Assembly (NCBI RefSeq): GCF_029714285.1
Contig: NZ_CP121663.1
Coordinates: forward strand, 1,488,001-1,552,000
Direction: 5' to 3'
DNA: 64,000 nt
From: Rhizobium sp. CB3090
GTDB lineage: Bacteria; Pseudomonadota; Alphaproteobacteria; Rhizobiales; Rhizobiaceae
The position numbers and the translations under genes are program-made. The notes beneath the pieces are model-generated. The model saw only the letters and a program-made list of their open reading frames with translations, had not been told where the DNA came from and searched no databases. Positions 1 through 8,903 of this stretch are shown here, in pieces (position 1 is the first letter of the stretch; each line of letters starts with the position of its first letter).

Positions 1-492
1 TTTGGCTCAATCTGATGACGTAGTGGATACAGCACATGGCGTCAATCGTAGCGCATTCAATCGCCTTCCGCGTCGCATAAGTATCGACGTAAGCGCGCGT
101 GAGATGCGTTCGACTCGAATGGTGCGCCGACCTTGATCCCTGGTTTTATTAACGTGAACGTCAATCCGCCGATTGGTCCTCTCCGGCCTTTGTTACCGTC
201 ATGGTATTGGACATTCAAAAGGGGAGCCCACGTTGCGCAATCGGCGATATGACCAGCCCGTCACAACCACCGGCATATAGCGACAGGTGACCAAAGCCAG
301 ATCCAGCAATGTCCTGATTTCCGATCGCAGGCGGTCGCCTGCGTTGATACGTGCGGAGATGCGCCAATTCGTTGTCGACAATTGTTCATACAACATACAT
401 TATGATGGCATCTTAAAGAATCGGCAAACCAGCTATCGATCAGGGCTATACGCCGTTCCCGTCTTACCAATCTATGATCGATTTCCAGGAAG
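1..492. other. Gene-free left edge with promoter of the first GntR gene
   Basis: I find no convincing gene here. The short reading frames on both strands have no recognisable domain and no good ribosome-binding site. The right part is AT-richer and carries a TTGTCGACAA palindrome about 110 bases before the GntR start, so it is probably that gene's promoter. The left part may be the tail of something outside the window, but nothing in it is recognisable. Confidence 0.5.
372..381. promoter_or_regulatory. TGTCGACA-type operator before the first GntR gene
   Basis: This is a perfect 10-base palindrome, TTGTCGACAA, about 110 bases upstream of the GntR gene. The same core occurs in seven other promoter regions of the window. 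FadR/FCD-type GntR proteins bind short palindromes of this general T-x-GT...AC-x-A form, so autoregulation is a reasonable inference. Confidence 0.5.
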
Positions 493-1245
493 ATGATCTT
501 GGCATCACCGCGAAAAGTTGACAATGTGAGTGGCCTCAAAGAAACCGGCAGCGCTCGCGTCTATAAGAAGCTGCGTGACGACATTCTTCGCGTCCTCATC
601 GCTCCCGGGACTTCGCTTGACGAAGTCAGCCTTAGCCAACGGTTCAAGCTTTCGCGCTCTCCGATCCGGGAAGCGCTCGTGCGGCTTTCCGGCGAGGGGC
701 TGGTGCAAATCTTGCCGAACCGCAGCATCATTGTGACGCCGATGGAATTCGACAAAATGCCAGAGTTCCTGGACGCTTTGGATCTCATGCAACGGGTCGT
801 TACGCGGTTTGCCGCGCTTCATCGTACACCGGCGGACTTGATTAAAATTCGCGAGGCTCAAAAGGGCTACGAGCAGGAGTTGAGCAATGCGATGAAATCA
901 GGCGATTCCATCGGAATGATCGAGAAAAATTTTGAATTCCACATGGCTATAGCCGCGGCTTGCCGGAATTCCTACTTTGCAGACTCTTACCGTCGTCTCT
1001 TGCAAGAGGGTCGCCGACTATTGTTCTTTCACTTCCAATATCAGTCGCTGGACCCAAATTTGACCCAAAAGGAGGTGTCGGCCGCACACGTTGCCATCAT
1101 TGATGCCATCGAAATGCGCGACGCCGATCGAGCCGAACACGAAGCACATCTCCATGCGGTACAATTCAGGGGCCGGTTCATGGAATTCCTGAACCGGAAT
1201 CTAACCGCCAAGCTCAGTCTGGACTTTGCCGATAACCAGGGTTGA
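493..1245 (+). CDS. GntR-family transcriptional regulator (FCD subfamily), GntR-1
   Basis: This is a 250-residue DNA-binding repressor or activator of the FadR/FCD class. The N-terminal winged helix-turn-helix spans about residues 20-85 and has the typical SRSPIREAL recognition segment. A helical FCD ligand-binding domain follows (about 95-225) with the family motif FHMAIA. It is clearly a paralogue of the GntR protein at 29.5-30.2 kb, with similar helix-turn-helix and FCD segments, so the two may read similar operators. A TGTCGACA palindrome lies upstream. The AroE-like gene converges on it from the right. The ATG at 493 follows AGGA closely (two bases), so a GTG at 526 is possible. The ligand is unknown; the neighbours suggest an amino-acid-like compound. 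Confidence 0.9.
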   Translation: MILASPRKVDNVSGLKETGSARVYKKLRDDILRVLIAPGTSLDEVSLSQRFKLSRSPIREALVRLSGEGLVQILPNRSIIVTPMEFDKMPEFLDALDLMQRVVTRFAALHRTPADLIKIREAQKGYEQELSNAMKSGDSIGMIEKNFEFHMAIAAACRNSYFADSYRRLLQEGRRLLFFHFQYQSLDPNLTQKEVSAAHVAIIDAIEMRDADRAEHEAHLHAVQFRGRFMEFLNRNLTAKLSLDFADNQG

Positions 1246-1250
1246 GGTGT

Positions 1251-1352
1251 TTAGAGCACTTCCAGGAAAAGTGCGCAGCGGTTTCCGTCCGGAATGCGTA
1301 AAAACAAAGGAATAGAGCGGGAAAGCGATTCCGTGAAACGCTGAATCGCTTT
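1251..1352. repeat. Rhizobial intergenic palindromic repeat (RIME-like)
   Basis: The block begins TTAGAGCACTTCCAGGAAAA, continues through GTCCGGAATGCGTAAAAACA and ends in GTGAAACGCTGAATCGC. I recognise it as the roughly 100-base intergenic repeat scattered through Rhizobium and Agrobacterium genomes. It lies between two convergent genes and runs into the stop codon of the AroE-like gene. It is the only copy I see in the window. Recognition is from memory, not a search. Confidence 0.7.
1322..1352. terminator. Hairpin at the end of the repeat, probable bidirectional terminator
   Basis: AAAGCGATT (1322-1330) pairs with AATCGCTTT (1344-1352), a 9-base stem with a 13-base loop. It lies between the convergent GntR-1 and AroE-like genes and overlaps the AroE-like stop codon. 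The weak T-run makes termination plausible but not certain. Confidence 0.45.
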
Positions 1353-2139
1353 AATAGCCGAAGTACGAGATCATCAACTCGATTTGCGTATCGAGCATGC
1401 CCGCTCCGTAACGAACCTGGCACCCACAAGCCATCGCGGCTTTAAGCAAGGGCGTCTCGCGCGGCTTCATGATGATATCGGCAACCAGCATGTTGGGCTG
1501 CAAGTTGCGTATGTCCACTGGAAGCGGATCCGTTTCGGGATGAAGCCCGCATGGCGTTGCATTCACTAGCATGCTAATGCCTTCAAGGTCGCTACTGGTC
1601 GCCGAAACGGCCAAATGCGGATAGCGCCTCTTGATATCTTCTGCGAGCGCAGTGGCGCGCGCGGCATCGGTATCGTTTATCCGAAGCGAATTGCAGCCAC
1701 TTCTCGCAAGAGAGAAGGCGATCGCTTTTCCGGCACCACCGGCACCGATAAGAAGCACATCCTGGTTGGCTGCATCGCGTCCGTCGTTCAGCATTCCCTT
1801 TAAGAATCCCGGGCCATCCATATTCGTCGCAATCATTCGACCGTCGGCTTCGCGGCGGATGACATTGGCAGCTCCCAATTCCTCGGCGGCGGGTTCCGCT
1901 TCGTCGGCAAGGGCATACGCATGTTCTTTGTGCGGAACACTGACGACGAGCCCTCCCAAATTGCGAGTTTTCCTGATCGCATCCCAGCCGGCGGCGAAAT
2001 CCTCAGGAGCAAAATGTACCGGCACCATGACGGCATCGATGCCACGAGCTGCAAACAACGGATTTATCAGCTCCGGAGTACGGACATGCGAAATCGGATG
2101 CGCCAGCATGTAAAAGATCTTTGTAGTCCCGGTAATCAT
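1351..2139 (-). CDS. Shikimate/quinate dehydrogenase-like protein (AroE family)
   Basis: This 262-residue NAD(P)-dependent dehydrogenase belongs to the shikimate dehydrogenase family. The N-terminal substrate domain has the catalytic lysine in SVPHKEHAY and the paired aspartate in NMDGPGF. The Rossmann domain has the GAGGAGKA nucleotide loop (about residues 130-137), and NATPCG is present. I chose the ATG at 2139 because a GGAGG box precedes it by five bases; the frame extends further upstream without such a site. Divergence from core AroE motifs and the position beside a tautomerase and a D-amino-acid dehydrogenase suggest a catabolic paralogue on quinate or a related cyclic hydroxy acid. 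The exact substrate is not shown. It is transcribed away from a shared operator region at 2218-2229. Confidence 0.85.
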   Translation of the reverse strand: MITGTTKIFYMLAHPISHVRTPELINPLFAARGIDAVMVPVHFAPEDFAAGWDAIRKTRNLGGLVVSVPHKEHAYALADEAEPAAEELGAANVIRREADGRMIATNMDGPGFLKGMLNDGRDAANQDVLLIGAGGAGKAIAFSLARSGCNSLRINDTDAARATALAEDIKRRYPHLAVSATSSDLEGISMLVNATPCGLHPETDPLPVDIRNLQPNMLVADIIMKPRETPLLKAAMACGCQVRYGAGMLDTQIELMISYFGY

Positions 2140-2217
2140 TTTTCCTCCGACCTTTCCGAAGCGCCAACCGCAGCAAGCACAATCATCTTTCGAACTTTTC
2201 TTGCACATTGCGTATGG

Positions 2218-2229
2218 AATGTCGACATT
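2218..2229. promoter_or_regulatory. AATGTCGACATT operator in divergent promoter
   Basis: This perfect 12-base palindrome lies between the AroE-like gene (left) and the tautomerase gene (right). The identical 12-mer is found upstream of the chemoreceptor at 21988-21999. One regulator bound here could control both directions; GntR-1, encoded next door, is the obvious candidate. Confidence 0.55.
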
Positions 2230-2349
2230 AGATATGCAATATTTCGCTGATGGATCGAGCCATCGAGACGGACAGCGGCTCCCATAATCCGGTCGTCCGC
2301 CGAGGTGGTGGTCGCATGCTTCGCATCATTCCAAATTCGGAGATTTCTT

Positions 2350-2577
2350 ATGCCAGTCATTCGCATCGATATGCTTGCGGGCCGAACCCATGAACAAAAG
2401 AGCGAGATCGCCAAGGTTTTCACGGCAGAACTCGCGCGTATCGCAAAATGCACCGAGGATGACGTCCAGATCGTCTTTAGCGAGTATGAACGGAGCAACT
2501 GGTCAAAAAGCGGTGCCATGCTTGATGCAAGAGCCCCTACGGTGATCGCGCGAGAAAAGGCTCTTTCAGGTGAGTGA
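2350..2577 (+). CDS. 4-oxalocrotonate tautomerase family protein
   Basis: This is a small enzyme of 75 residues, the usual size for the 4-OT family. It starts Met-Pro-Val-Ile; removal of Met would expose Pro-1, the general base of the family. I chose the start at 2350 over an upstream in-frame ATG because Pro-2 is diagnostic and GGAG stands seven bases before it. Family members interconvert enol and keto acids, usually as oligomers. The gene overlaps the next one by eight bases, so the two are probably co-translated. It may tautomerise an enol/imine product made by the dehydrogenase next door; that link is inference. Confidence 0.8.
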   Translation: MPVIRIDMLAGRTHEQKSEIAKVFTAELARIAKCTEDDVQIVFSEYERSNWSKSGAMLDARAPTVIAREKALSGE

Positions 2578-3871
2578 TGTCACGGTAATTGGCGGTGGCA
2601 TCATCGGCATATGTTCTGCCATTGCGCTTCAGGATGAAGGTTTTGCCGTCGAACTGGTGGATCGCGGCGTGGAAACGGAAGCGGCGAGCTACGGGAATTG
2701 CGGTTTGCTTGCAGCAGGCGAGATTGTCCCGATATCCAAGCCGGGCATTCTGCAAAAAATTCCAAAATGGCTGTCGGATCCGAAGAGCCCGCTTTTTGTT
2801 CGTCCGAAGGACATGATCGGCCAAATGCCTTGGCTGCTGCGCTTTCTTTGGTCCGGCAGACGGAGCCGGGTTTTGGAAATCGTAGCGGGGATGACCCCGC
2901 TTCTTTCCCGAGCCGAGGATGATTATCGAGCCCTTTTGCAATCCGCCGGACTATCCGACAAGCTTGTCACGAAGCCTAATATTATGGCCTTCAATTCGAA
3001 GGCCGATATAGATGCCGATAGCTTCACCTGGGACCTCCGGGTCCGACACGGATTCAAACATCGCTTTCTAGACAGCAAGGATCTGAAGGCGATCGAACCG
3101 GCGCTTTCTGGACCGATCACCTGCGGGCTGCTTCTGGAGGATTGGCTGCAGTTTTCTGATCCTGGCATCGTCCGGAATAAGCTTGCCGAATTCTTTCAGA
3201 CGCGGGGTGGCTTCCTACGGAAAGGGTCGGTCACAAACCTTGTGACCCAGGGCGGGAGAGTGTCTGCTATCCGTCTTTCAAATGGGGAGCAGATAGCCGT
3301 AAAGCGCATTGTGTTGGCTGCAGGTGCCTGGAGTGCCAAGCTTGCGCGGGACCTCGGGATTAAAGTGCCGCTCGCGGCATTACAGGGTTACCATCATCAT
3401 CTGCCCAATCCGAATGTGAAGGTGAATCACGCCATTCTTTATTCGAATGGTGGCTTCGTTCTCACCCCCATGGAAAGTGGCCTGCGCATTGGCGGCACCA
3501 TAGAGGTCGCGGGGCTTGATCCCAAACCCAATTTCGAACGTGCCAATATCATTGCCGAAAAGGCAAAAGCTGTTCTTCCAGGTCTGGACATCATAGGTGG
3601 AAAGCAATGGATGGGGCCGAGGCCCTTCATGCCGGATACGATGCCCGTCATCGACAGGGCAACAGATCACGCGAACGTCGTGATGGCATTCGGTCATGGA
3701 CAAGTTGGCATGACGCTCGGCGCCACGACCGGGAAATTGGTTGCAGATCTGGTCACCTGCCGGAAATCATCGCTGGATCTCACGCCTTACAAGGCCACTC
3801 GATTTTCTCTGGGACAGAAAATACCAACGCCGAAAGAGGGTAACGATCTTATTCGCTACCCTCTAAATTGA
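2570..3871 (+). CDS. FAD-dependent D-amino-acid dehydrogenase-like protein (DadA family)
   Basis: This 433-residue flavoprotein of the DAO superfamily has an N-terminal dinucleotide fold with GGGIIGICSA (about residues 8-17) and a C-terminal segment GHGQVGMTLG typical of DadA and glycine-oxidase-like proteins. It starts at GTG 2570, inside the end of the tautomerase gene. DadA enzymes oxidise D-amino acids to imino/keto acids and pass electrons to the respiratory chain at the inner membrane. It resembles the proteins at 26.1-27.3 kb and 32.9-34.1 kb; the three probably take different D- or cyclic amino acids. A strong terminator follows immediately, so this is the last gene of a two-gene operon. 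Confidence 0.85.
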   Translation: MSDVTVIGGGIIGICSAIALQDEGFAVELVDRGVETEAASYGNCGLLAAGEIVPISKPGILQKIPKWLSDPKSPLFVRPKDMIGQMPWLLRFLWSGRRSRVLEIVAGMTPLLSRAEDDYRALLQSAGLSDKLVTKPNIMAFNSKADIDADSFTWDLRVRHGFKHRFLDSKDLKAIEPALSGPITCGLLLEDWLQFSDPGIVRNKLAEFFQTRGGFLRKGSVTNLVTQGGRVSAIRLSNGEQIAVKRIVLAAGAWSAKLARDLGIKVPLAALQGYHHHLPNPNVKVNHAILYSNGGFVLTPMESGLRIGGTIEVAGLDPKPNFERANIIAEKAKAVLPGLDIIGGKQWMGPRPFMPDTMPVIDRATDHANVVMAFGHGQVGMTLGATTGKLVADLVTCRKSSLDLTPYKATRFSLGQKIPTPKEGNDLIRYPLN

Positions 3872-3881
3872 GCGGGATAAC

Positions 3882-3905
3882 GCCACTTGCCTCTCGGCAA
3901 GTGGC
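3882..3905 (+). terminator. Rho-independent terminator after the DadA-like gene
   Basis: GCCACTTGCC pairs with GGCAAGTGGC across a four-base TCTC loop, a perfect 10-base stem. It is followed by CTCCTTTATTT. It lies just before the 3' end of the convergent isomerase gene. Confidence 0.85.
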
Positions 3906-3910
3906 CTCCT

Positions 3911-4750
3911 TTATTTGCGTGGGCCGACCAAAGGCCCGCAGCGCTCGATAGCGATGCGCACCGTTTCCGCCGGATCGCGCTCCCACCAATCGAGCTCGGA
4001 GAAAATCTCCAACTCGAACGGGCCGTCGTAGCCAATGTCGTCCAGCCAGCCGCGAATTCGCGGAAGATCGATGACGCCATCTCCCACCATGCCGCGATCA
4101 CGCAGATTTCTGGTCGGAACAAGCCAGTCGCAATAATGGAAGGTCTGGATGCGCGTAGGGCCGGCGCGGCGCAGCTCCCGTTCAAATGCCGGATCCCACC
4201 AGCAATGATAGACATCCGGGACGAGGCTGGCCGATTCATCACCCAGTTCGTCGATAAGGTCATTGCATTCGGTGATCAGGTTCATGGCACTTCGATCACC
4301 GCAATACATCGGATGAAGAGGCTCAAGCCCCAGCTTGCCCCCGACAGAGCGCGCATAAGGTGCGAGCTCCACCAAGACGTCGCGAATCCGACGCCGCTGA
4401 CCGGCCAGATCCTTGTCTCCCACAGGCAGGCCCCCGACAACCATGACGACGCAAGGTGCGCCGATGGCCGCTGCCTGGTCAAGGATGCGCTTGTTGGTGT
4501 CGATCGCGGCGCGAAGCTTCGCCGGGTCGGTTTCGTTCACCCAGGCACTGGTGCAAAGCGACGCAACCCACATGTTTGCATCTCGCAAATGGCGTGCGGT
4601 CGCCCCTAGACCGTAGTCATCGAGGAAATTCCGCCAGACGGCAATTCCGCGGATGCCTTGGGCGGCATAGCCTTCGATAGCCTGCGGCATGGACCATTTA
4701 GGGGTCGTGATCTGATTGATTGCGAAGCGGGAAAGATCGTATCCACTCAT
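3911..4750 (-). CDS. Sugar-phosphate isomerase/epimerase-like TIM-barrel protein
   Basis: This 279-residue protein has the AP-endonuclease-2/xylose-isomerase fold. Candidate divalent-metal ligands stand in order along the barrel: Glu in GLEPLHP, Asp in VPDVYHCWWD, His in TFHYCDW and Glu in ELEIFSE. Related enzymes isomerise or epimerise small hydroxyketones (IolE, hydroxypyruvate isomerase). Its ATG shares one base with the stop codon of hyuB (TAATG), a sign of translational coupling. It therefore probably works on the product of the hydantoinase/oxoprolinase reaction or an intermediate after it. The substrate cannot be read from the sequence. Confidence 0.85.
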   Translation of the reverse strand: MSGYDLSRFAINQITTPKWSMPQAIEGYAAQGIRGIAVWRNFLDDYGLGATARHLRDANMWVASLCTSAWVNETDPAKLRAAIDTNKRILDQAAAIGAPCVVMVVGGLPVGDKDLAGQRRRIRDVLVELAPYARSVGGKLGLEPLHPMYCGDRSAMNLITECNDLIDELGDESASLVPDVYHCWWDPAFERELRRAGPTRIQTFHYCDWLVPTRNLRDRGMVGDGVIDLPRIRGWLDDIGYDGPFELEIFSELDWWERDPAETVRIAIERCGPLVGPRK

Positions 4751-6477
4751 TACGCTGCGCCTCCGCGGCGCTTGGCCGTATTTGTTTCGTCGACAGAAAA
4801 TCCATCGTCTGCAAACACGACCCCGTGGTGCGCTTCGGCATATGCACGCGTGATCTTGCCGTTCGACAGATCGTCGCAGATGAGTTCCAGCGAGCGCTTC
4901 AGCGGATTGCCATACCCACCACCGCCAGCCTGTTCGTGACGAACCACGACATTCTTTCCGATAGTGCGGGTGATCTTGGCAGGCAGGACGATGTTTTCGC
5001 CATCCGGATCGAGGATGTTGACGCAGGGCGCCGCCGGCTTGCCGCCGAACAGCCCATAAGGCGGATGGTCGTGGCGGTCAGCACGGATCTGGAGAACGGC
5101 TTCCTCGGCAAGCAGGCGGTACTGGCGGATGAGACCGAGACCGCCACGATATTCGCCGGCGCCGCAAGAATCCGGCCGCAGACTGTATTCGTCCATCATC
5201 AGAGGATAGCGGACTTCCAGCGTCTCGACCGGAAGGTTGGACATATTTTGGGACGGATTGGTGACACCCTCCACGCCATCCTTGTTCCAGCGCCCGCCCC
5301 AGGCACCGTTGATCATATCGACCAGCACGAACGGCTCGCGGGTTTCTTTATCCCAACCGCCGAAGGCGAGAACCGTATTACCCCCCTCGCCGGCCGCCAT
5401 GACCTTACGCGGGGCGATCTGCGACAATGCTCCGAGCACCGTATCAACGACACGATAGCCTGTCAGCGCGCGTGCCGCGACGGCCGCCGGCATCTGCGGA
5501 TTGAGGATCGAACCTTCCGGCGCCGCGATGGTGATGCAGCGATAGACACCCGCATTGTTCGGAACTTCGGCATCGAGCGCACAGCGCACCGAGAGATAGG
5601 TGGCCGACTTGACGAAGGAGAGCGTGGAATTGATCGCGCCCTTCACCTGTGGCGAAGAACCGGCGAAATCGACGTTGAGATGATCGCCATCGACCGTTAG
5701 CTTGACGCGGATCGGGATCGCATCGGTCGAGAAGCCATCGCCGTCGATATAGTCCTCGAAGCTGTATTCTCCATCCGGCCAGGAGCGGATTGCTGCGCGC
5801 GTCAATTGCTCACCGTAGTCGATCAGGTCATCGAAATAGCTGTCGAGTTCATCCGCGCCGTAGCGTTCGATGAGACGCAGGAGTTCGCGTTCGCCGAGGT
5901 TGCACGTGGCGAACTGTGCCTCGAGATCGCCGAAGACCAGTTCAGGCAGGCGGACGTTCTTGCCGATGATCCGCATCAGCGTGTCGTTGAGCACACCCTT
6001 GCTGTAAAGCTTCATCGGCGCGATGCGCAGGCCTTCCTGGAAGATTTCCGTGGAGTCGGCCGCATTGGAACCGGGTACACGACCGCCGACGTCGCAATGA
6101 TGGGCAATTACCACCGAAAAGCCGCGCAGGCTGTCCTGATGGAAGATCGGCCGGATCATGAAAATATCCGGCAGGTGCATGCCACCCTCATAGGGGTCAT
6201 TGAAGACGATCACGTCGCCGGCCGCGAGATCATTGGCATAGCGCTCCATGATGACAGCCATCGCATCCGGCACGGCGCCCAGATGGAGGGCCACCGTCTT
6301 CGCCTGCGAGAGGATGCGGCCATGCTTGTCGCAGAGCGTCACGGAATAATCGAGCACGTCCCGGACGATCGGCGAGCGCGCTGTGCGCATGACGGCAAAG
6401 GCCATATCGTCGACGATCGTGTCGAGCGCGTTCTTGATGACGGCGAACGTAATGGGGTCGTTGTGTTTCTGGGCCAT
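4750..6477 (-). CDS. hyuB: Hydantoinase B / oxoprolinase family protein (HyuB)
   Basis: This 575-residue protein is the usual length for HyuB. It carries N-terminal FAVIKNALDTIVDDM and central motifs FNDPYEGGMHLPD and AHHCDVGGRVPGS, and a Gly-rich tail GGGGYGNPLKRS. HyuA and HyuB together form ATP-dependent cyclic-amide hydrolases (N-methylhydantoinase, 5-oxoprolinase) or related carboxylases. The gene follows hyuA after 38 bases and overlaps the isomerase gene, so all three form one operon. AAGGAG precedes its ATG. The substrate is not evident; a second, more distant pair lies at 46.6-50.4 kb. Confidence 0.9.
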   Translation of the reverse strand: MAQKHNDPITFAVIKNALDTIVDDMAFAVMRTARSPIVRDVLDYSVTLCDKHGRILSQAKTVALHLGAVPDAMAVIMERYANDLAAGDVIVFNDPYEGGMHLPDIFMIRPIFHQDSLRGFSVVIAHHCDVGGRVPGSNAADSTEIFQEGLRIAPMKLYSKGVLNDTLMRIIGKNVRLPELVFGDLEAQFATCNLGERELLRLIERYGADELDSYFDDLIDYGEQLTRAAIRSWPDGEYSFEDYIDGDGFSTDAIPIRVKLTVDGDHLNVDFAGSSPQVKGAINSTLSFVKSATYLSVRCALDAEVPNNAGVYRCITIAAPEGSILNPQMPAAVAARALTGYRVVDTVLGALSQIAPRKVMAAGEGGNTVLAFGGWDKETREPFVLVDMINGAWGGRWNKDGVEGVTNPSQNMSNLPVETLEVRYPLMMDEYSLRPDSCGAGEYRGGLGLIRQYRLLAEEAVLQIRADRHDHPPYGLFGGKPAAPCVNILDPDGENIVLPAKITRTIGKNVVVRHEQAGGGGYGNPLKRSLELICDDLSNGKITRAYAEAHHGVVFADDGFSVDETNTAKRRGGAA

Positions 6478-6515
6478 GGGAACAGCTCCTTGAATGGGTT
6501 CAGGCCAAACGGGTC

Positions 6516-8588
6516 TTAGGCAAGCGAGGCGACGACATTGCCAAAGGCATCGAGATCGGCCTTCGCACCCGGCGGAATGACGATGGTCGTGTCGGGGCTC
6601 TCGATGATGAGCGGCCCGGCCGCGCCGCCTCGGAAGGTGGCGCGCTTGTGGATCGGCGTGTCGATCCAGCCATCCTTGCGGGAGAAATAGATCTTGCGGA
6701 CGGTGACATCCGCAGGGCCGTCCTCGGGCCGGTGTGCGGTGAAAGCCAGCCGGTTGCCGCTGTTGCCGCTTGCGTTCAGCCTGATGTTGACGATTTCGAC
6801 GCTGTCGTCTGAGGCATAGCCGTAGATCGCCTTGTAAGCCTCGCGGAAGTCGGCACGCAAGCGCGCCCGATCTTCTTCTGTTACCTTTTCAGGAAGTGCA
6901 ATCGGCAGCTCGAAATCCTGGCCCTTGAAGCGAAGATCCGCCTCGAAGCCACACTCGACCTGACCTTCCGAATAGCCTTCCTCCGCCAACGAGGCGATGG
7001 CCTCTGCACGCATTTCTTTCAGCAGTGCATTGACGCGCTCCACAGGCAGTTGGTCCAGCATACCGTTGAGGCTGCGCAGGAAATAGCGCTCCACCTTGGC
7101 AGCCAGCATGCCCGTTGCTGTGAAAACGCCCGGCGAGCGCGGGAAAATCACGCGGGAGATGCCGAGCGTGCGGGCAAGATCGCAGGCATGCACCGGACCC
7201 GAACCACCGAAAGCGAGGATCGCGAAGTCGCGCGGATCCACGCCACGCTCGACGGTCACTGCCTTGATGGTGCGTGCCATATTGATGTTCACCACTTCGC
7301 GGATGCCGAAGGCAGCATCCTCGATAGAGAGCTTGAGCGGCTCGGCAAGATCGCGCTTGACGGCGGCTCGGGCGCCTTCGACGTCGAGCTTCATGGTGCC
7401 TCCGGCAAGCACCGGCGGCAGGAAGCCGAGCACGACATTGGCATCGGTCACGGTCGGAGAGGTGCCGCCAATGCCGTAGCAGACCGGGCCCGGATCGGCA
7501 CCTGCCGAAAGCGGACCGACATGCAAGAGGCCGCCTTCATCGATGCGGGCGATGGAGCCGGCGCCGCTGCCCACTTCGGCAACGTCGACCGTGGGAACGC
7601 GCATCAGGTAGCCGCCCGCCTTGATGAAGCGGCTCGGCGTGGAAATGCCAGCGCGGAATTCATATTCGTTGGCACGGGAGAGTTCCCCCTTGTGGATCAG
7701 CGAGGCAGATGCGGTCGTGCCGCCCATATCAAAGACGACGAGATCCTTTTCGCCTGCCGCATCGCCCAGGCGGCCCGCACCGACCACACCGGCCGAACGG
7801 CCGGAGGAAATGAAGAAGACGGGCTTCTCCTGCGCCATTCTGGCGCTGGAAAGACCGCCATTGGAATTGCTGATAAGCAGCGGCGCAGAAACGCCGATGT
7901 CGCGCAGCCCGTTTTCGAGGCGCTCGAAATAAGCGCGCAGCGAGGGCAAGACGTAGGCGTTCACCGCCGTCGTCGAGGTACGCTCGTATTCACGGATCTC
8001 GGGGAGAACCGACACCGAAGCCGTGACCCACATCTTTGGAAAATGCTTGCGCATGATTTCCAATGCCCGCGTTTCGTTCTCGGGATTGCGATAGGAGTTG
8101 ATGAAGCAGATCGCGACGGATTCCACACCTTCGGCCTCGAAGAACCGGCCGATTTCGATGATTTCCTGCTCGTCCACCTCTTTCAGGATCCGGCCGTCGG
8201 CCGTCGATCTTTCATCCACTTCCAAACGGTAGCGGCGGGCAATCAGCGGCACGGCCTTTTCCCAGCTCAGGTCGAACATAGTGGGCGTGCGGACACGTCC
8301 GATTTCCAGCACATCACGAAAGCCCTTCGTGGTGATCAGCCCTGTTTTCGCGCCGACCTTCTGCAGCAGGGTGTTGGAGCCAACGGTGGTGCCGTGAACC
8401 ACTTCTGTTACGGCCGCGACGGAAAGGCTGGCCGTTTCCGTGATCTGACGGATGCCGGTCAATACTGCTTCCTCTGGTTTGGCCGGTGTGGAGGGTACCT
8501 TCGTAAAGAAGGTCTCGCCGCCGTCGCCGAAGAGAACCAGATCGGTGAACGTTCCGCCAATATCCACGCCTATGCGTGCGTTGTTCAT
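6516..8588 (-). CDS. hyuA: Hydantoinase A / oxoprolinase family protein (HyuA)
   Basis: This 690-residue protein has the sugar-kinase-like nucleotide-binding fold of the family. It opens with RIGVDIGGTFTDLVL; VFDMGGTTASASLI marks the second phosphate loop and FGGSGPVHACDLA lies in the C-terminal half. HyuA binds and hydrolyses ATP to drive ring opening of a cyclic amide together with HyuB. AGGAGG stands six bases before the ATG. It is the first gene of the operon and is divergent from a TetR-family gene, which probably controls it through the palindrome at 8709-8720. Confidence 0.9.
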   Translation of the reverse strand: MNNARIGVDIGGTFTDLVLFGDGGETFFTKVPSTPAKPEEAVLTGIRQITETASLSVAAVTEVVHGTTVGSNTLLQKVGAKTGLITTKGFRDVLEIGRVRTPTMFDLSWEKAVPLIARRYRLEVDERSTADGRILKEVDEQEIIEIGRFFEAEGVESVAICFINSYRNPENETRALEIMRKHFPKMWVTASVSVLPEIREYERTSTTAVNAYVLPSLRAYFERLENGLRDIGVSAPLLISNSNGGLSSARMAQEKPVFFISSGRSAGVVGAGRLGDAAGEKDLVVFDMGGTTASASLIHKGELSRANEYEFRAGISTPSRFIKAGGYLMRVPTVDVAEVGSGAGSIARIDEGGLLHVGPLSAGADPGPVCYGIGGTSPTVTDANVVLGFLPPVLAGGTMKLDVEGARAAVKRDLAEPLKLSIEDAAFGIREVVNINMARTIKAVTVERGVDPRDFAILAFGGSGPVHACDLARTLGISRVIFPRSPGVFTATGMLAAKVERYFLRSLNGMLDQLPVERVNALLKEMRAEAIASLAEEGYSEGQVECGFEADLRFKGQDFELPIALPEKVTEEDRARLRADFREAYKAIYGYASDDSVEIVNIRLNASGNSGNRLAFTAHRPEDGPADVTVRKIYFSRKDGWIDTPIHKRATFRGGAAGPLIIESPDTTIVIPPGAKADLDAFGNVVASLA

Positions 8589-8708
8589 TGCTTGCCTCCT
8601 GCGCGTCAGCGCTTGTGAAAGGTCATGATGAGGTGAAGATGCCGTGCCTCGCGAAGCCCTGCCGGACCCGCATTGAGCGGTTGACCAGCCGTCCGCCTCA
8701 CGCTATAG

Positions 8709-8720
8709 AACTAATTAGTT
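8709..8720. promoter_or_regulatory. Probable TetR operator in the hyuA/tetR divergent promoter
   Basis: AACTAATTAGTT is a perfect 12-base palindrome in the 315-base gap between the divergent hyuA and TetR genes. TetR proteins commonly repress neighbours and themselves by binding such AT-rich palindromes. It lies about 120 bases upstream of hyuA and about 190 upstream of the regulator. Nothing else in this gap looks like a gene; the small plus-strand frame starting at 8792 is in the wrong register for the regulator. Confidence 0.6.
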
Positions 8721-8903
8721 TAATAACGCTATTGCTAACGAAGAAGGAGATGTCCGTCAACGGGAAAATTGCATAAAGCCACGAAATAGATATGAGTTTA
8801 CAAAGGCTTGCGAAGAGAATGCGCCTCTTCCGCAAACCCTTTCAATTGGGCATTTGCGACTTTGACGATCTTTCTTTAGGGATAGCCAAATGGCCCAAAG
8901 GGA

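Noticed and set aside
7050..8618. Plus-strand open frame of 522 codons
   Set aside because: It lies wholly opposite hyuA and has His/Arg-rich composition without any motif; long antisense frames are usual in GC-rich genes.
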